NCBI RefSeq assembly: GCF_002157895.1
Contig: NZ_CP021377.1
Location: 186,001-250,000 of the forward strand
Source of the DNA: Oceanisphaera profunda
GTDB taxonomy: Bacteria > Pseudomonadota > Gammaproteobacteria > Enterobacterales > Aeromonadaceae
Direction of reading: 5' to 3'
Length of the DNA: 64,000 bases
The position numbers and the translations under genes are program-made. Shown piece by piece: positions 25,131 to 34,187 of this stretch. Each line of letters starts with the position of its first letter. The stretch's first letter is position 1. The notes under the pieces were generated by a model. That model did not search any database. It was not told the DNA's origin and worked only from the letters and a program-made list of their open reading frames with translations.

Positions 25131-26741
25131 TTAAGCTTCGGCTTTTTTGGCGGCTTGGGCATGAGCGTGCAAGCGATTAACGGCATCCAGTGACGATAAG
25201 ATTGCGCCTTCCATCCACGCGGGAATATAAGAGGCGTGCTCACCGGCTAATACGATGCGGTTATCAATTTCACATAAGTTTTTGTAATGGGCTTCTCGTG
25301 ATTCCGGCGTCCATAGGCCATAACAACCGTTGGTCCACGGCACTTTGTGCCAAGCTACCGCGATACCGTTATCAAACTCTTCCTTATATTGCGGGTGTAT
25401 TTGTGCGCCATACTCGAGGGCTTTTTTCACTCGCATTTCGGGTGACATGGCGGTAAATTCGTAGGAGTTCGCATCCCACAAATAGCCGCCCAGCAAGACA
25501 CCTTTACCGCCGGAGTGAAAATCGGTACTGGGATAACTGATCATCTCTATCGGTAGATCCGTGTAGCTGATGCCGCCGTAAATATGTTCATCTTCTTCCC
25601 AGAAGCGACGCTTAAACTGCAAGCCCACTTTCACACTGGTATCATAAGGGACGGCGCGAATGGCACTGCTCAACTTACCGCTAAAGTTGGCGGGGATCTG
25701 GCCCAGAATCGACAATGGTATAGTACACACGCACCAGTCCGCAGACTCGGTCATGGTGTCGCCGGGCTTTTCGCTGTCTACATAGCTGACAGTAACGCCT
25801 TTATCATCCTGGTGGATTTTGGTGACCTTACTGCTATAGCGAATAAGGCTACCCACTTCTTTTTCAAAGCCTTTGGCAATCATGTCCATGCCGCCGATGG
25901 GCTGAAAAATAGTGCTTTGGTATTCAAACAGGTTACCGGTTTGTAGATGCTGCCATAAGTCGGAGTTGAGCAACTCTATGCCGCCCATGGGCTCGCCGTA
26001 CTGTTCAGCTGGCATTAGGCCGCCGCCGGGCATGACATCGTAGCCACGCATTAAGCTGGCTTCTACAGACTTCACGTATTTGTCATCACCGTTGAGCGAT
26101 CCCCATTGGCGCATCACTAATAGCAGCCGCTCGGTATCATCTTTGCTCATGGCATCGTCTAGGCCTTTTTGGTTTACACACTTGGCCAGCAATTCTGCAA
26201 TGTGCCCTTGAAAGTCTGCGTTCACCTCACGATAGCGCTTCGGCTTGCCGCCAAAAGCTTTAGAGCTGTGCACATAGGCGTTATGGTTAATTTGGCTAAA
26301 GACTTCCAGCTTCACGTTAAACTGTTTGCAGTAATGCAACACCGCATGGTGGTGGTAAGGAATGCGCCACGGGCCGGGGTTGATATATAAACCTTCATCA
26401 AATTTACACTCTTGTTTAGCACCGCCTAATTCGGTGTAAGAGTCCCCTCCTCTTAAGGTCCAACAACGCCCGCCGGCTTTTTGGTTGTATTCCAACAACT
26501 TAACATTATAACCGGCTTTGCGTAATTCATAGGCTGCGGTCATACCGGCTAGGCCTGCGCCTAAAATCAAGACGGTCGAGCCTTTAGGGGCCTCGCCCGA
26601 GAGTTGGTAGTTGTCTTTATCAAATTTAGATTCACTGGCAAAACCTAGGGTGGTCATCGCCTGATACATAGCGGCGGCGCCGGCGGTTTTACCAATCCAA
26701 GATAATACTGCGCGTCTACTTACACCTCGAGTTGGTTCCAT
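25131..26741 (-). CDS. Tat-exported flavin amine oxidase / dehydrogenase
   Basis: FAD-dependent amine or L-amino-acid oxidoreductase of 536 residues. The N-terminus carries a twin-arginine signal (SRRAVLSW, Arg9-Arg10, followed by a moderately hydrophobic stretch), so it is exported folded with FAD bound. The Rossmann motif is GAGLAGM (61-67), then ELRKAGYNVKLLEYNQKAGGRC. The C-terminus has GEHASYIPAWMEGAI, the FAD-binding end of the monoamine oxidase family. The downstream cytochrome c suggests it acts as a dehydrogenase rather than reducing oxygen. The substrate is unknown. The gene is first in a three-gene operon with cytochrome c and RidA. Confidence 0.9.
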   Translation of the reverse strand: MEPTRGVSRRAVLSWIGKTAGAAAMYQAMTTLGFASESKFDKDNYQLSGEAPKGSTVLILGAGLAGMTAAYELRKAGYNVKLLEYNQKAGGRCWTLRGGDSYTELGGAKQECKFDEGLYINPGPWRIPYHHHAVLHYCKQFNVKLEVFSQINHNAYVHSSKAFGGKPKRYREVNADFQGHIAELLAKCVNQKGLDDAMSKDDTERLLLVMRQWGSLNGDDKYVKSVEASLMRGYDVMPGGGLMPAEQYGEPMGGIELLNSDLWQHLQTGNLFEYQSTIFQPIGGMDMIAKGFEKEVGSLIRYSSKVTKIHQDDKGVTVSYVDSEKPGDTMTESADWCVCTIPLSILGQIPANFSGKLSSAIRAVPYDTSVKVGLQFKRRFWEEDEHIYGGISYTDLPIEMISYPSTDFHSGGKGVLLGGYLWDANSYEFTAMSPEMRVKKALEYGAQIHPQYKEEFDNGIAVAWHKVPWTNGCYGLWTPESREAHYKNLCEIDNRIVLAGEHASYIPAWMEGAILSSLDAVNRLHAHAQAAKKAEA

Positions 26742-27284
26742 ATTCTTTTATCTCCAGCGGCTGTTTCATGTTAGCGCCCAGTGAGTAGGCATAGGGCAAA
26801 TAGTGTGCTGATGCCGTTGTCCTGCATAACCTATATTGAGAGCTTGGTAGTGTGGGTTTGGTAGTTAGAGTTTGGCTTACAACCTAACCCTGCTTTAAGG
26901 TTACGCCTTTGTTCATAAACCGTTAAATAATAGCTCACAAACAGTGATCTAGACCGCAAAAAAAGGGAATTACAGATTAAAAATTATCTTTATTTAATAT
27001 TTCCCAGCCAAATGACTCAAACTAGTCTACCAGTGTGCTTAGGGCTCTTACTGTTAGTTGAGAGCATCATTACTGCGCTAATTCTAGGATCATTTTCGTA
27101 TAAATGCCGCAAACTACTTAGTGCACTTAGCATTTTGTGTGCTACCAATAATCGTAAGTATTTGATAACTAACATGACGATAAATGCTGTGTTACCCTAG
27201 CCCATCGCATTGCTTCTCTAGCATAAGCAATGCCAGCATCTTCACTCCTAACCCATAACGCTGACCGCCGATCGGAGGCCACTG
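26742..27284. other. Intergenic region between two divergent transcription units
   Basis: About 540 bases, AT-rich in the middle, that must hold the promoters of the amine oxidase operon (leftward) and the MscS-like gene (rightward). A plus-strand frame at 27012-27200 lacks a ribosome binding site and is not accepted. No repeat or operator stands out. Confidence 0.4.
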
Positions 27285-29720
27285 GTGAACCAATTGAAAT
27301 CTCTCACGCTGCTACTCTTATGGATGCTTTGTGCTCCATTAATGAGCGTGGCGCATGCACAAAGCGCAACTCCACCCTCTCCTGCTCCTTATGATGCGCT
27401 TGCTGAAATTCTAGAAAATGAGCAAACCCGTACTCAGCTTATTGAGCAGCTGCACTTACTGTCTGAGCAACAAAAACTGCCAGCATCACAAACCCAAGCA
27501 GCGCAAGACTCGCCCGCAGCATCGCCTAGCGAGCAAACGGATGAGCCCTCGAAGACTAAACAACTCGCCGACACCACCCGCAACATTGCCGGTGATATGG
27601 GCAAACAGTTTCATAGTTTGGCCAACGTTATCCAATCGCTGTTGATGGGCGATATAGATGGCGATAACGGCAACTTTAAAATGAGTAAGTTTGTTAGCGC
27701 CAGCATTAATCTGGGTTTGGTGATTATCGCCACTTGGGTCATATTTTGGCTGTTACGACGTTTGGCCCGCCCTATCTTTACCCGCTTAAGCCATTGGTCA
27801 CGCCACAGTGAAAGCAATAGTGAAAGTAATAGTGAAAGCATTCATGAACATATTGCCGTTGCTCATAACGATGAAGCTACCAACGAAGCCCACAGCTCAA
27901 GCAAAACGCCGGTGTTGCGGTTGGTGGTCGGGGTAGCTGTTGCGGCGGTGGTGGATATATTGGCGCTCGGTTTGGCGTATGCCGCGGGGAGCTTGATTGC
28001 CACCTTTGTGATCGGCCAAACCGGTGAGCTCACCACCCAGGCTTCATTATTTTTAAATGCCTTTTTGGTGATTGAGTTATTGAAGGCCGGCTTAAGAGTC
28101 TTGTTCTCGTCGGGTTATGACGGTCTGCGTTTATTGCCCATCAACGGACGAGAAGCCCGCTACTGGAACCGCTGGTTTGCGCTGCTGATCGGCTTAGTGG
28201 GCTATGGGGTTATGGTATTGGAGCCCTTGGTGAACATTAATGTGTCTCCCACCTTGAGCCAAGCCATTAATACCTTAATTATGCTGATAGCCTTTATTTA
28301 TGCAGTGATCGTAATTCTAAAGAACCGTCTGCGACTGCGCCGGGCGATTCGACTGCAAGCTGAAAAAAGTACCCTCTCTGCCGGGCAATTTAGCCTGATC
28401 TTGTTATCCCGTACTTGGCATTTAATTGCACTGGCCTACTTTGCTACCGTGTTTGTGCTGACGTTACTCAGCCCCGCCGAAGCATTGCCCTTTGTGCTGT
28501 ATGCCACGTTGAAAACGCTGGCAGTGATTGTGGTGGCCATTTTGTTGTCCACTTTGCTCAGCCAAACCATCGGCCGTCACATTAGCTTATCTGACGATTT
28601 GCGCCGCAAACTGCCGTTGCTGGAGCCGCGCATTAATAGTTATGTGCCCACGGCGCTGCGTTTTTTGCGGATACTCATAGTGAGCATGGCGGTGCTATTA
28701 GTGCTGAATGCTTGGTACATCGTGGATTTAAACGCCTGGTATGAGTCTGAAGCCGGCGGCAAACTTATGAGTAAAGTGATTGCCGTAGCCATTATTTTGG
28801 CGGTCGCCGCCCTGCTATGGGTATTATTAGCCAGCTTGATTGAGCATAAACTGAACCCAGAAACCGGATCCGGTCAGCCTTCTGCACGCGCGCAAACGCT
28901 GTTACTGCTGTTTAGAAACGCCTTGGCCATTACCTTGGCCACCATGACCTTTATGATTGCCCTCTCACAAATTGGCATTAATATTGGTCCGCTTATTGCC
29001 GGTGCCGGTGTGCTGGGCCTGGCCATTGGTTTTGGTGCACAAAAGCTGGTGCAAGACATTATTACCGGCGTGTTTATTCAAATCGAAAATGCCATGAATA
29101 CCGGTGATGTGGTGACCTTAGCGGGCATTACCGGCACCGCCGAGAAGCTCAGTATTCGCTCAGTGGGCATTCGCGACTTAAGCGGTACTTACCACATTAT
29201 TCCCTTCTCTAGCGTGGATACGGTGTCTAACTACATGCGTGAGTTTGGTTATCATGTGGGCGAATACCGTGTGGCGTATCGCGAGAGCATAGATGCGGCC
29301 ATTAACCAGCTGCAGCTTGCCTTTGATGAACTAGCCGCCAGTCAAGACATGAAGCGCGAAGTGCTGGATGCACTGGAAGTGTCAGGAGTAGTGGCCTTGG
29401 CCGACAGCTCGGTGAATATTCGGGTGCGTATTAAAACCACACCGGGTATGCAATGGGCCGTGGGTCGCGCTTATAACCGCTTAGTGAAGCAGTACTTTGA
29501 GCAGGCCGGTATCGAAATTCCGTTCCCGCACAGCACTGTGTATTTTGGTGTAGATAAAGCAGGCTCGGCACCCGCCGCGAACGTGCAACTTATGGAGCAC
29601 GCGGTTGAACAGGCTGCCACTGAAGAACGCCAAGCTAAGCCATTGAACGTGAAGCTGAAAGCTAAACCCACTGCTGCATCACACCTCAGTGATGATGCCC
29701 CCAATGACAACGACGACTAG
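27285..29720 (+). CDS. Large MscS-family mechanosensitive channel (YbiO-like)
   Basis: Mechanosensitive channel of 811 residues. A signal peptide (about 1-27) is followed by a Gln/Ser/Pro-rich periplasmic region, a helical segment, and a long membrane domain with many TM helices. The conserved MscS core near residue 560 is IGINIGPLIAGAGVLGLAIGFGAQKLVQD, the pore-lining TM3 with its Gly/Ala packing. FIQIENAMNTGDVV and a cytosolic beta domain follow. The architecture (extra TMs before the core) matches YbiO or the larger paralogues rather than MscS itself. GTG start after CGGAGG. A run of short Ser-Asn-Ser-Glu repeats occurs around residue 178. It is followed by a strong terminator at 29750. 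Confidence 0.9.
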   Translation: MNQLKSLTLLLLWMLCAPLMSVAHAQSATPPSPAPYDALAEILENEQTRTQLIEQLHLLSEQQKLPASQTQAAQDSPAASPSEQTDEPSKTKQLADTTRNIAGDMGKQFHSLANVIQSLLMGDIDGDNGNFKMSKFVSASINLGLVIIATWVIFWLLRRLARPIFTRLSHWSRHSESNSESNSESIHEHIAVAHNDEATNEAHSSSKTPVLRLVVGVAVAAVVDILALGLAYAAGSLIATFVIGQTGELTTQASLFLNAFLVIELLKAGLRVLFSSGYDGLRLLPINGREARYWNRWFALLIGLVGYGVMVLEPLVNINVSPTLSQAINTLIMLIAFIYAVIVILKNRLRLRRAIRLQAEKSTLSAGQFSLILLSRTWHLIALAYFATVFVLTLLSPAEALPFVLYATLKTLAVIVVAILLSTLLSQTIGRHISLSDDLRRKLPLLEPRINSYVPTALRFLRILIVSMAVLLVLNAWYIVDLNAWYESEAGGKLMSKVIAVAIILAVAALLWVLLASLIEHKLNPETGSGQPSARAQTLLLLFRNALAITLATMTFMIALSQIGINIGPLIAGAGVLGLAIGFGAQKLVQDIITGVFIQIENAMNTGDVVTLAGITGTAEKLSIRSVGIRDLSGTYHIIPFSSVDTVSNYMREFGYHVGEYRVAYRESIDAAINQLQLAFDELAASQDMKREVLDALEVSGVVALADSSVNIRVRIKTTPGMQWAVGRAYNRLVKQYFEQAGIEIPFPHSTVYFGVDKAGSAPAANVQLMEHAVEQAATEERQAKPLNVKLKAKPTAASHLSDDAPNDNDD

Positions 29721-29749
29721 TTAGTCATGAGTTCGTTTTTATAACGTTA

Positions 29750-29777
29750 AAGGCCACGCAATTGCGTGGCCTTTTTT
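29750..29777 (+). terminator. Rho-independent terminator after the MscS-like gene
   Basis: Perfect palindrome AAGGCCACGCAATTGCGTGG... (29750-29773) followed by a T-run. It lies 30 bases after the stop codon at 29720. Confidence 0.9.
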
Positions 29778-29848
29778 GTGCGGCGCTAGCGGTTCGGCTT
29801 AAGTTTCTGATTTAGAAGGGCTAACACATAAACCTTGCGTGCCATTTA

Positions 29849-31351
29849 TTAACTAAATGACATATTAGTTTTACGGCGAGTTGCTGCAATACCATTCACT
29901 ACAATCATCCCCCAAATCAGCACCGCAGCCACGGCCAGCACTGTCGCGATAGGCCGTTCTACAAATGCGGTTAAATCTCCATTTGCCTTAATTATCGACC
30001 GCATAAAGTTACTTTCTATAATAGGCCCAAGAATAACGGCAAGAATTAAAGGACCAACTGGGAAATCATTCTCTGACATAACAAAACCAAGCAAGCCGAA
30101 TGCCAGCATAATCCAGATATCGAACATCGAATTATTAGCGGCAAACGCACCCACCATGCAAAAAACCAGAATCAATGGATATAGCACACCAGAAGGTATT
30201 GAGAGTATATGCCGCGCCCCTTTGATTGCTAAAAATCCCAGCGGAAGCAGCAGCACATTAGCAACGATGAACACCATAAAGATAGCGTTCACTAATGGTG
30301 CTTCGTTAACAAACACATCAGGCCCGGGTGTGATGCCCTTCGTCATCAAAACACCAATAATAATCGCCGTAATAGTATCGCCAGGAATACCAAATACCAG
30401 TGCAGGAATATAAGCACCGGATAATGATGCATTATTAGCAGAGCTAGCAGAGATCAGCCCTTCTGGGTGGCCAGTGCCAAATTTTTCAGGCGTACGCGAA
30501 AACTTGCGCGCAATGGCGTAGCTAATCCATGAGGCAATGTCAGCCCCTGCTCCTGGCAGCGCGCCAATCAAGGTACCCAGCACCCCGCTTCGGGCAACAC
30601 CAAATTTGTACTTCCAAAGCAGTGAACCTACACCTGCGAATGGCTTTTTGACCTGTGTTTGAACTTGCGGGCGTGCATTTTTACTTTCCGGCATGCGCCG
30701 GATCAGCTCTGAAATTGCAAACAAGCCAATCAGTACCGGTAAAATAGAAATACCCGCCAGCAAGTCATAACTACCCAATGTAAAACGAGTTTGGCCTGAA
30801 ACGCTATCCATACCCACCATGGAGATAGCCAAACCGGCAAACATCGATATTGCACCTTTTAATGGGTCACCGCCCGACACCAAAATGGCACAAGACAACC
30901 CTAGTAACGCGAGCCAGAAGTACTCATCACTGGTAAATTGTATTGCAAAATCAGCGATAAGCGGAGCAAGTGTCGCCAAACATATAACGCCGATCACGCC
31001 ACCAATCATAGAGCAAGTAACATTAAGGCCAAGGGCGACCCCCACCTTCCCTTGCTTACCCATAAGGTAGGCTTCATCAGTATATACAGCTGATGCAGGC
31101 GTCCCTGGCATACGTAGCAGCGCACCGGGTAAATCTCCTGCAACGATGGCCATTGCGGTGGCTGAAACTATCGCAGCAATCGCTGGCAAAGGTTCCATAA
31201 AGAAGGTAACCGGCACTAATAACGCGGTGGCCATGGTGGCCGTCAGTCCCGGAATGGCGCCCATAAAGAGCCCAAATATTGATGCGGCGAGAATGATAAA
31301 CATCACTTCCCACGTGAACACCATTGAGGTAGCAGCGAGGAAACTATCCAT
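29849..31351 (-). CDS. tctA: Tripartite tricarboxylate transporter, large permease TctA
   Basis: Large membrane subunit (500 residues, about 12 TM) of a TTT-family secondary transporter that imports carboxylates handed over by a periplasmic binding protein. The family hallmarks are GAIPGLTATMATALLVPVTF near residue 32, GTLIGALPGAGADIASWISYAIARKFS near residue 270 and ALVFGIPGDTITAIIIG. The start codon overlaps the stop of tctB by one base, so expression is coupled. Transport substrates for this family range over citrate, tartrate, aromatic and sugar acids. The neighbouring catabolic genes suggest a sugar acid or similar. Confidence 0.93.
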   Translation of the reverse strand: MDSFLAATSMVFTWEVMFIILAASIFGLFMGAIPGLTATMATALLVPVTFFMEPLPAIAAIVSATAMAIVAGDLPGALLRMPGTPASAVYTDEAYLMGKQGKVGVALGLNVTCSMIGGVIGVICLATLAPLIADFAIQFTSDEYFWLALLGLSCAILVSGGDPLKGAISMFAGLAISMVGMDSVSGQTRFTLGSYDLLAGISILPVLIGLFAISELIRRMPESKNARPQVQTQVKKPFAGVGSLLWKYKFGVARSGVLGTLIGALPGAGADIASWISYAIARKFSRTPEKFGTGHPEGLISASSANNASLSGAYIPALVFGIPGDTITAIIIGVLMTKGITPGPDVFVNEAPLVNAIFMVFIVANVLLLPLGFLAIKGARHILSIPSGVLYPLILVFCMVGAFAANNSMFDIWIMLAFGLLGFVMSENDFPVGPLILAVILGPIIESNFMRSIIKANGDLTAFVERPIATVLAVAAVLIWGMIVVNGIAATRRKTNMSFS

Positions 31352-31821
31352 TAGTAAATCACCTTCTCTAAGATACCCAGTTCCAGCGGCACCTGTAGCA
31401 GGCGACCGAATACCCCCCAGATAACAGCAGTAGAAACCACAGCAGTAATAATAGATATGGTCCAGCTCGGCCGATAAAAGAAATATAACAATAGGCTAAG
31501 CAGCACAGTTGCCACCACAGGAAAGCCGAGTACTGGCGTCAACAATATATAGACAATGATTGCCGCGACTATTGCCAATAAGGTTAAGTAAAAACGTATG
31601 ATAGGTACTTCATTTGCCCACACCATCCAAGGACCGTTATTACGCAATCCTCGAACCGTCAACAGCCCACCAAACGCGATTAATAACACTCCAATAACGA
31701 CAGGGAAGGTTCCTGCCCCATATTCCTGCTGCGGTAAATTAACCAGTCCTCTGGAGTTAGTTATTACCAACACCCCAAATAGTACTGTCACTAACCCTGT
31801 GATCTTGTCATTACTGCGCAT
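31351..31821 (-). CDS. tctB: Tripartite tricarboxylate transporter, small permease TctB
   Basis: Small membrane subunit (156 residues) with four TM helices, of the DUF1468/TctB family. LVTVLFGVLVI starts the first helix and PQQEYGAGTFPVVIGVLLIAFGGLLTVRGL is the typical loop and second helix. It partners TctA, with which it overlaps by one base, and lies 26 bases after the binding-protein gene. Sequence is weakly conserved in this family, but size, helices and order (C-B-A) leave little doubt. Confidence 0.9.
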   Translation of the reverse strand: MRSNDKITGLVTVLFGVLVITNSRGLVNLPQQEYGAGTFPVVIGVLLIAFGGLLTVRGLRNNGPWMVWANEVPIIRFYLTLLAIVAAIIVYILLTPVLGFPVVATVLLSLLLYFFYRPSWTISIITAVVSTAVIWGVFGRLLQVPLELGILEKVIY

Positions 31822-31847
31822 ACGGCTGTCCTCTGAGTTGTTTAGGC

Positions 31848-32816
31848 TTAGTTGGCCAGACCAAGTTTTTTAATCGTTATTGCATTCTTTTCATCTTGTT
31901 CTTTCATATATGCCTCAAACCCAGCGGCATCAGCCCATACAGGACCAAATCCACGGCCGACCATAAAGGTTTGAAACATCTCTGAGTTGAAAACCTTATC
32001 CGCAGCTATTGATAAGCGAGCGACCACATCCTCTGGCAAATTAGCTGGCCCAACCAAACCACGCCACGAGCCTTGAACCCACTCTTCACCGGTTACTTCT
32101 TTTGCAGAAGGCACATCCGGAAAGGTACTCAAGCGGTCATTCGACAGTACCGCGAGTGTACGGATCCGGCCTGATTTACTCATAGACTCAGTTTCTGGCA
32201 GTGAATTAAAAACAATATCAACACCATTGGCTGCGAGCTCTTGTAAGCCGGGAGCGGCACCTTCGCTGGGCACTAAGTTGATAGTTTGAGGATCGATACC
32301 TTGCTGATCAATAAAACCGGCAAACGACAGGTGATAGGCAGCACCCGGAGCAGAACCCGAGACGGTATAAGTATTAGGTTTTGCTTTGAGGTCGGCCAAC
32401 GCCTCGCTTAGATTTTTCCAAGGCGAGTCAGTATTTACAGTAAAGCTGGCGTAATCGACGTTAAGCAAAGCGATAGGCGTGAAGTCGGTATATGAAATAT
32501 CCGCCGTACCTATGTGCTTATAGGTGGCTATTTCAGCAGTACCCAATCCCAAAGTGTAACCATCGGGTCTCGCTCTTTTCATGGTCATGTGCCCAATGAC
32601 GCCAGCCCCGCCGGTTTTGTTAACAACATTGACCGGCTGACCAAGCTCCTTTTGAAGCCCCATTGCCAGTTGACGGCCTACGGCATCTGAGCCACCTCCA
32701 GCAGACCAAGGCACAATCAAAGTAATCGGCTTAGATGGATAATCAGCTGCAGCGTAAGCACTACCAGCAGCAACAGTCAGTACGGTGGCGCAGAGAACAT
32801 TAGATAGTTTATACAT
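31848..32816 (-). CDS. tctC: TctC/BugE-type solute-binding protein
   Basis: Periplasmic binding protein of the Bug/TctC family, 322 residues. A signal peptide (about 1-23, ending AYA) is followed by DYPSKPITLIVPWSAGGGSDAVGRQLA, the family's ligand-binding N-terminus, and VVNKTGGAGVIGHMTMKRARPDGYTLGLG. It delivers a carboxylate to TctAB. First gene of the tctCBA operon, whose promoter region holds the shared operator-like motif at 32970. The ligand cannot be read from the sequence. Confidence 0.93.
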   Translation of the reverse strand: MYKLSNVLCATVLTVAAGSAYAAADYPSKPITLIVPWSAGGGSDAVGRQLAMGLQKELGQPVNVVNKTGGAGVIGHMTMKRARPDGYTLGLGTAEIATYKHIGTADISYTDFTPIALLNVDYASFTVNTDSPWKNLSEALADLKAKPNTYTVSGSAPGAAYHLSFAGFIDQQGIDPQTINLVPSEGAAPGLQELAANGVDIVFNSLPETESMSKSGRIRTLAVLSNDRLSTFPDVPSAKEVTGEEWVQGSWRGLVGPANLPEDVVARLSIAADKVFNSEMFQTFMVGRGFGPVWADAAGFEAYMKEQDEKNAITIKKLGLAN

Positions 32817-32952
32817 TTAAAAACCTCATTATTTTATAGGGTTTAGCAGGTCTGGGGTTCGTATACACCGCAAAAAATGTGGTGTGGAGCCTCATACAAA
32901 ACGAATGGCAGGTGTGCTACCTCAAAGTGCCCGACTCGCCTCAAGCAGTATC

Positions 32953-32985
32953 AACGCGGCAAAAACAATTTGCAAGTATTTACAA
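32953..32985 (-). promoter_or_regulatory. tctCBA promoter with operator-like motif
   Basis: The plus-strand motif TTGCAAGTATTTACAA (32970-32985) reads TTGTAAATACTTGCAA in the direction of tctC. Its last six bases form a plausible -35 (TTGCAA). GATACT lies 17 bases further on, ending just before 32950. The motif matches those before the SDR and RraA-like genes. Confidence 0.6.
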
Positions 32986-33197
32986 CTATGTATTTTATTT
33001 ATTAACCACATGTCACAAAAAATCATCGTAAAGGATAATAAAATGATGAGGCAGAAGCAGAACCAAACAGAAAAAAGAATGTAAGATGCTGTTTTAATTA
33101 CAGTTAAGCTTAAATATACATATGCAATTCATCTATTTTAAGAAATTTCAATGACTAATGAGAATGTATAATCAGTATAACGCCCACCACTCATTAG

Positions 33198-33240
33198 TTG
33201 TAATTATTTGTTTGCCACCTCCGTCTCCCTACGCTATATT
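33198..33240 (+). promoter_or_regulatory. Promoter and operator-like motif of the SDR/KGSADH operon
   Basis: TTGTAATTATTTGTTT at 33198-33213 overlaps a -35 TTGCCA (33212-33217). A -10 TATATT (33235-33240) follows after a 17-base spacer. The distance from the start of the motif to the -35 is 14 bases and to the -10 is 37, exactly as before the RraA-like gene. Confidence 0.65.
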
Positions 33241-33321
33241 GTGAACGTCTAACCCCTGTAGCAACTGAGTACTCGCAGCATTCACACCCAGTGAAGCCAA
33301 CTTAAAACCCAAGGAATTAAT

Positions 33322-34098
33322 ATGTTTAACGATCTGAAAAATAAGAAAATTTTAGTTACCGGCTCAACTAAAGGTATCGGTTTAGCGGCCGCGTTGGAGT
33401 TCGCCAAGCAAGGCGCTGTGGTGGGTATCAACAGTCACATTCTGGACGCTGATGCAGAGCAGGCAATTGCTCAACTTGAAAGCCTAGGTGCTAGCTTTGC
33501 CTACTTTAAGCACGATCTCAGCCGGAGTGAGGAATGTGCCGCACTGGTTAGCGAATTTGTAGGGCAGTTCGGCGCACTGGATGTGTTAGTTAATAACGCG
33601 GGCGGCTTAGGCATACGTGTTGGCCTTGAAAACCTTGATGACGCGGCTTATGACCTGGTTTTTGACCTGAACATTCGTTCGGTTGTTATGACCACCAAGT
33701 ATGCCATTCCCCACCTCAAAGCTTCTGCAGCTAAGAGCGGCAACACCGCGGCGGTGATCAGCACAGGCTCCATTGCGGGCCGTGAAGGTGGTGGCCTAGG
33801 CGCATGCCTCTATGGTGGATCTAAAGCGATCATTCACAATTTGCATCGTAACTGGGTGAAAGAATTCACCGCCAGCAATATCCGTTTCAACGTGGTAGCA
33901 CCTGGCACCATCGACACCGCATTCCATGAAGACAAAAGCGCCGAGTTGAAAGAAAAGATCCGCAACTCAATCCCTATGGGCCGTTTCGGTACATCCGAAG
34001 AATGTGCACCTACGTACCTGTTTTTGGCTTCACATCAGGCGAGCGGCTACATCACCGGTCAAGTGATTGACGTTAACGGCGGACAGATGTGCCCGTAA
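33322..34098 (+). CDS. Short-chain dehydrogenase/reductase
   Basis: NAD(P)-dependent classical SDR of 258 residues. The cofactor motif is VTGSTKGIG (TGxxxGxG), followed by NNAGG. The catalytic Ser is in ISTGSIAGREGGG and the Tyr-Lys pair is YGGSK. The C-terminus GYITGQVIDVNGGQMCP is of the FabG-like type. In context it probably oxidises a hydroxy acid or sugar-acid intermediate. AAGGAATTAAT precedes the ATG. It shares a promoter with the dehydrogenase gene that follows 89 bases later. Substrate not determinable. Confidence 0.9.
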   Translation: MFNDLKNKKILVTGSTKGIGLAAALEFAKQGAVVGINSHILDADAEQAIAQLESLGASFAYFKHDLSRSEECAALVSEFVGQFGALDVLVNNAGGLGIRVGLENLDDAAYDLVFDLNIRSVVMTTKYAIPHLKASAAKSGNTAAVISTGSIAGREGGGLGACLYGGSKAIIHNLHRNWVKEFTASNIRFNVVAPGTIDTAFHEDKSAELKEKIRNSIPMGRFGTSEECAPTYLFLASHQASGYITGQVIDVNGGQMCP

Positions 34099-34187
34099 TC
34101 GCTGTTAGCTATTAATGGTGCAGCGCGTGGTTACGCCCTTGTGAATTAGGCAGGGGCGCTTTGTTCAACTCTCTTTAGGATACTTTT

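Noticed and set aside
27012-27200. Plus-strand frame of 62 residues before the MscS-like gene
   Set aside because: No ribosome binding site and no family resemblance. Lies in a region expected to hold promoters.
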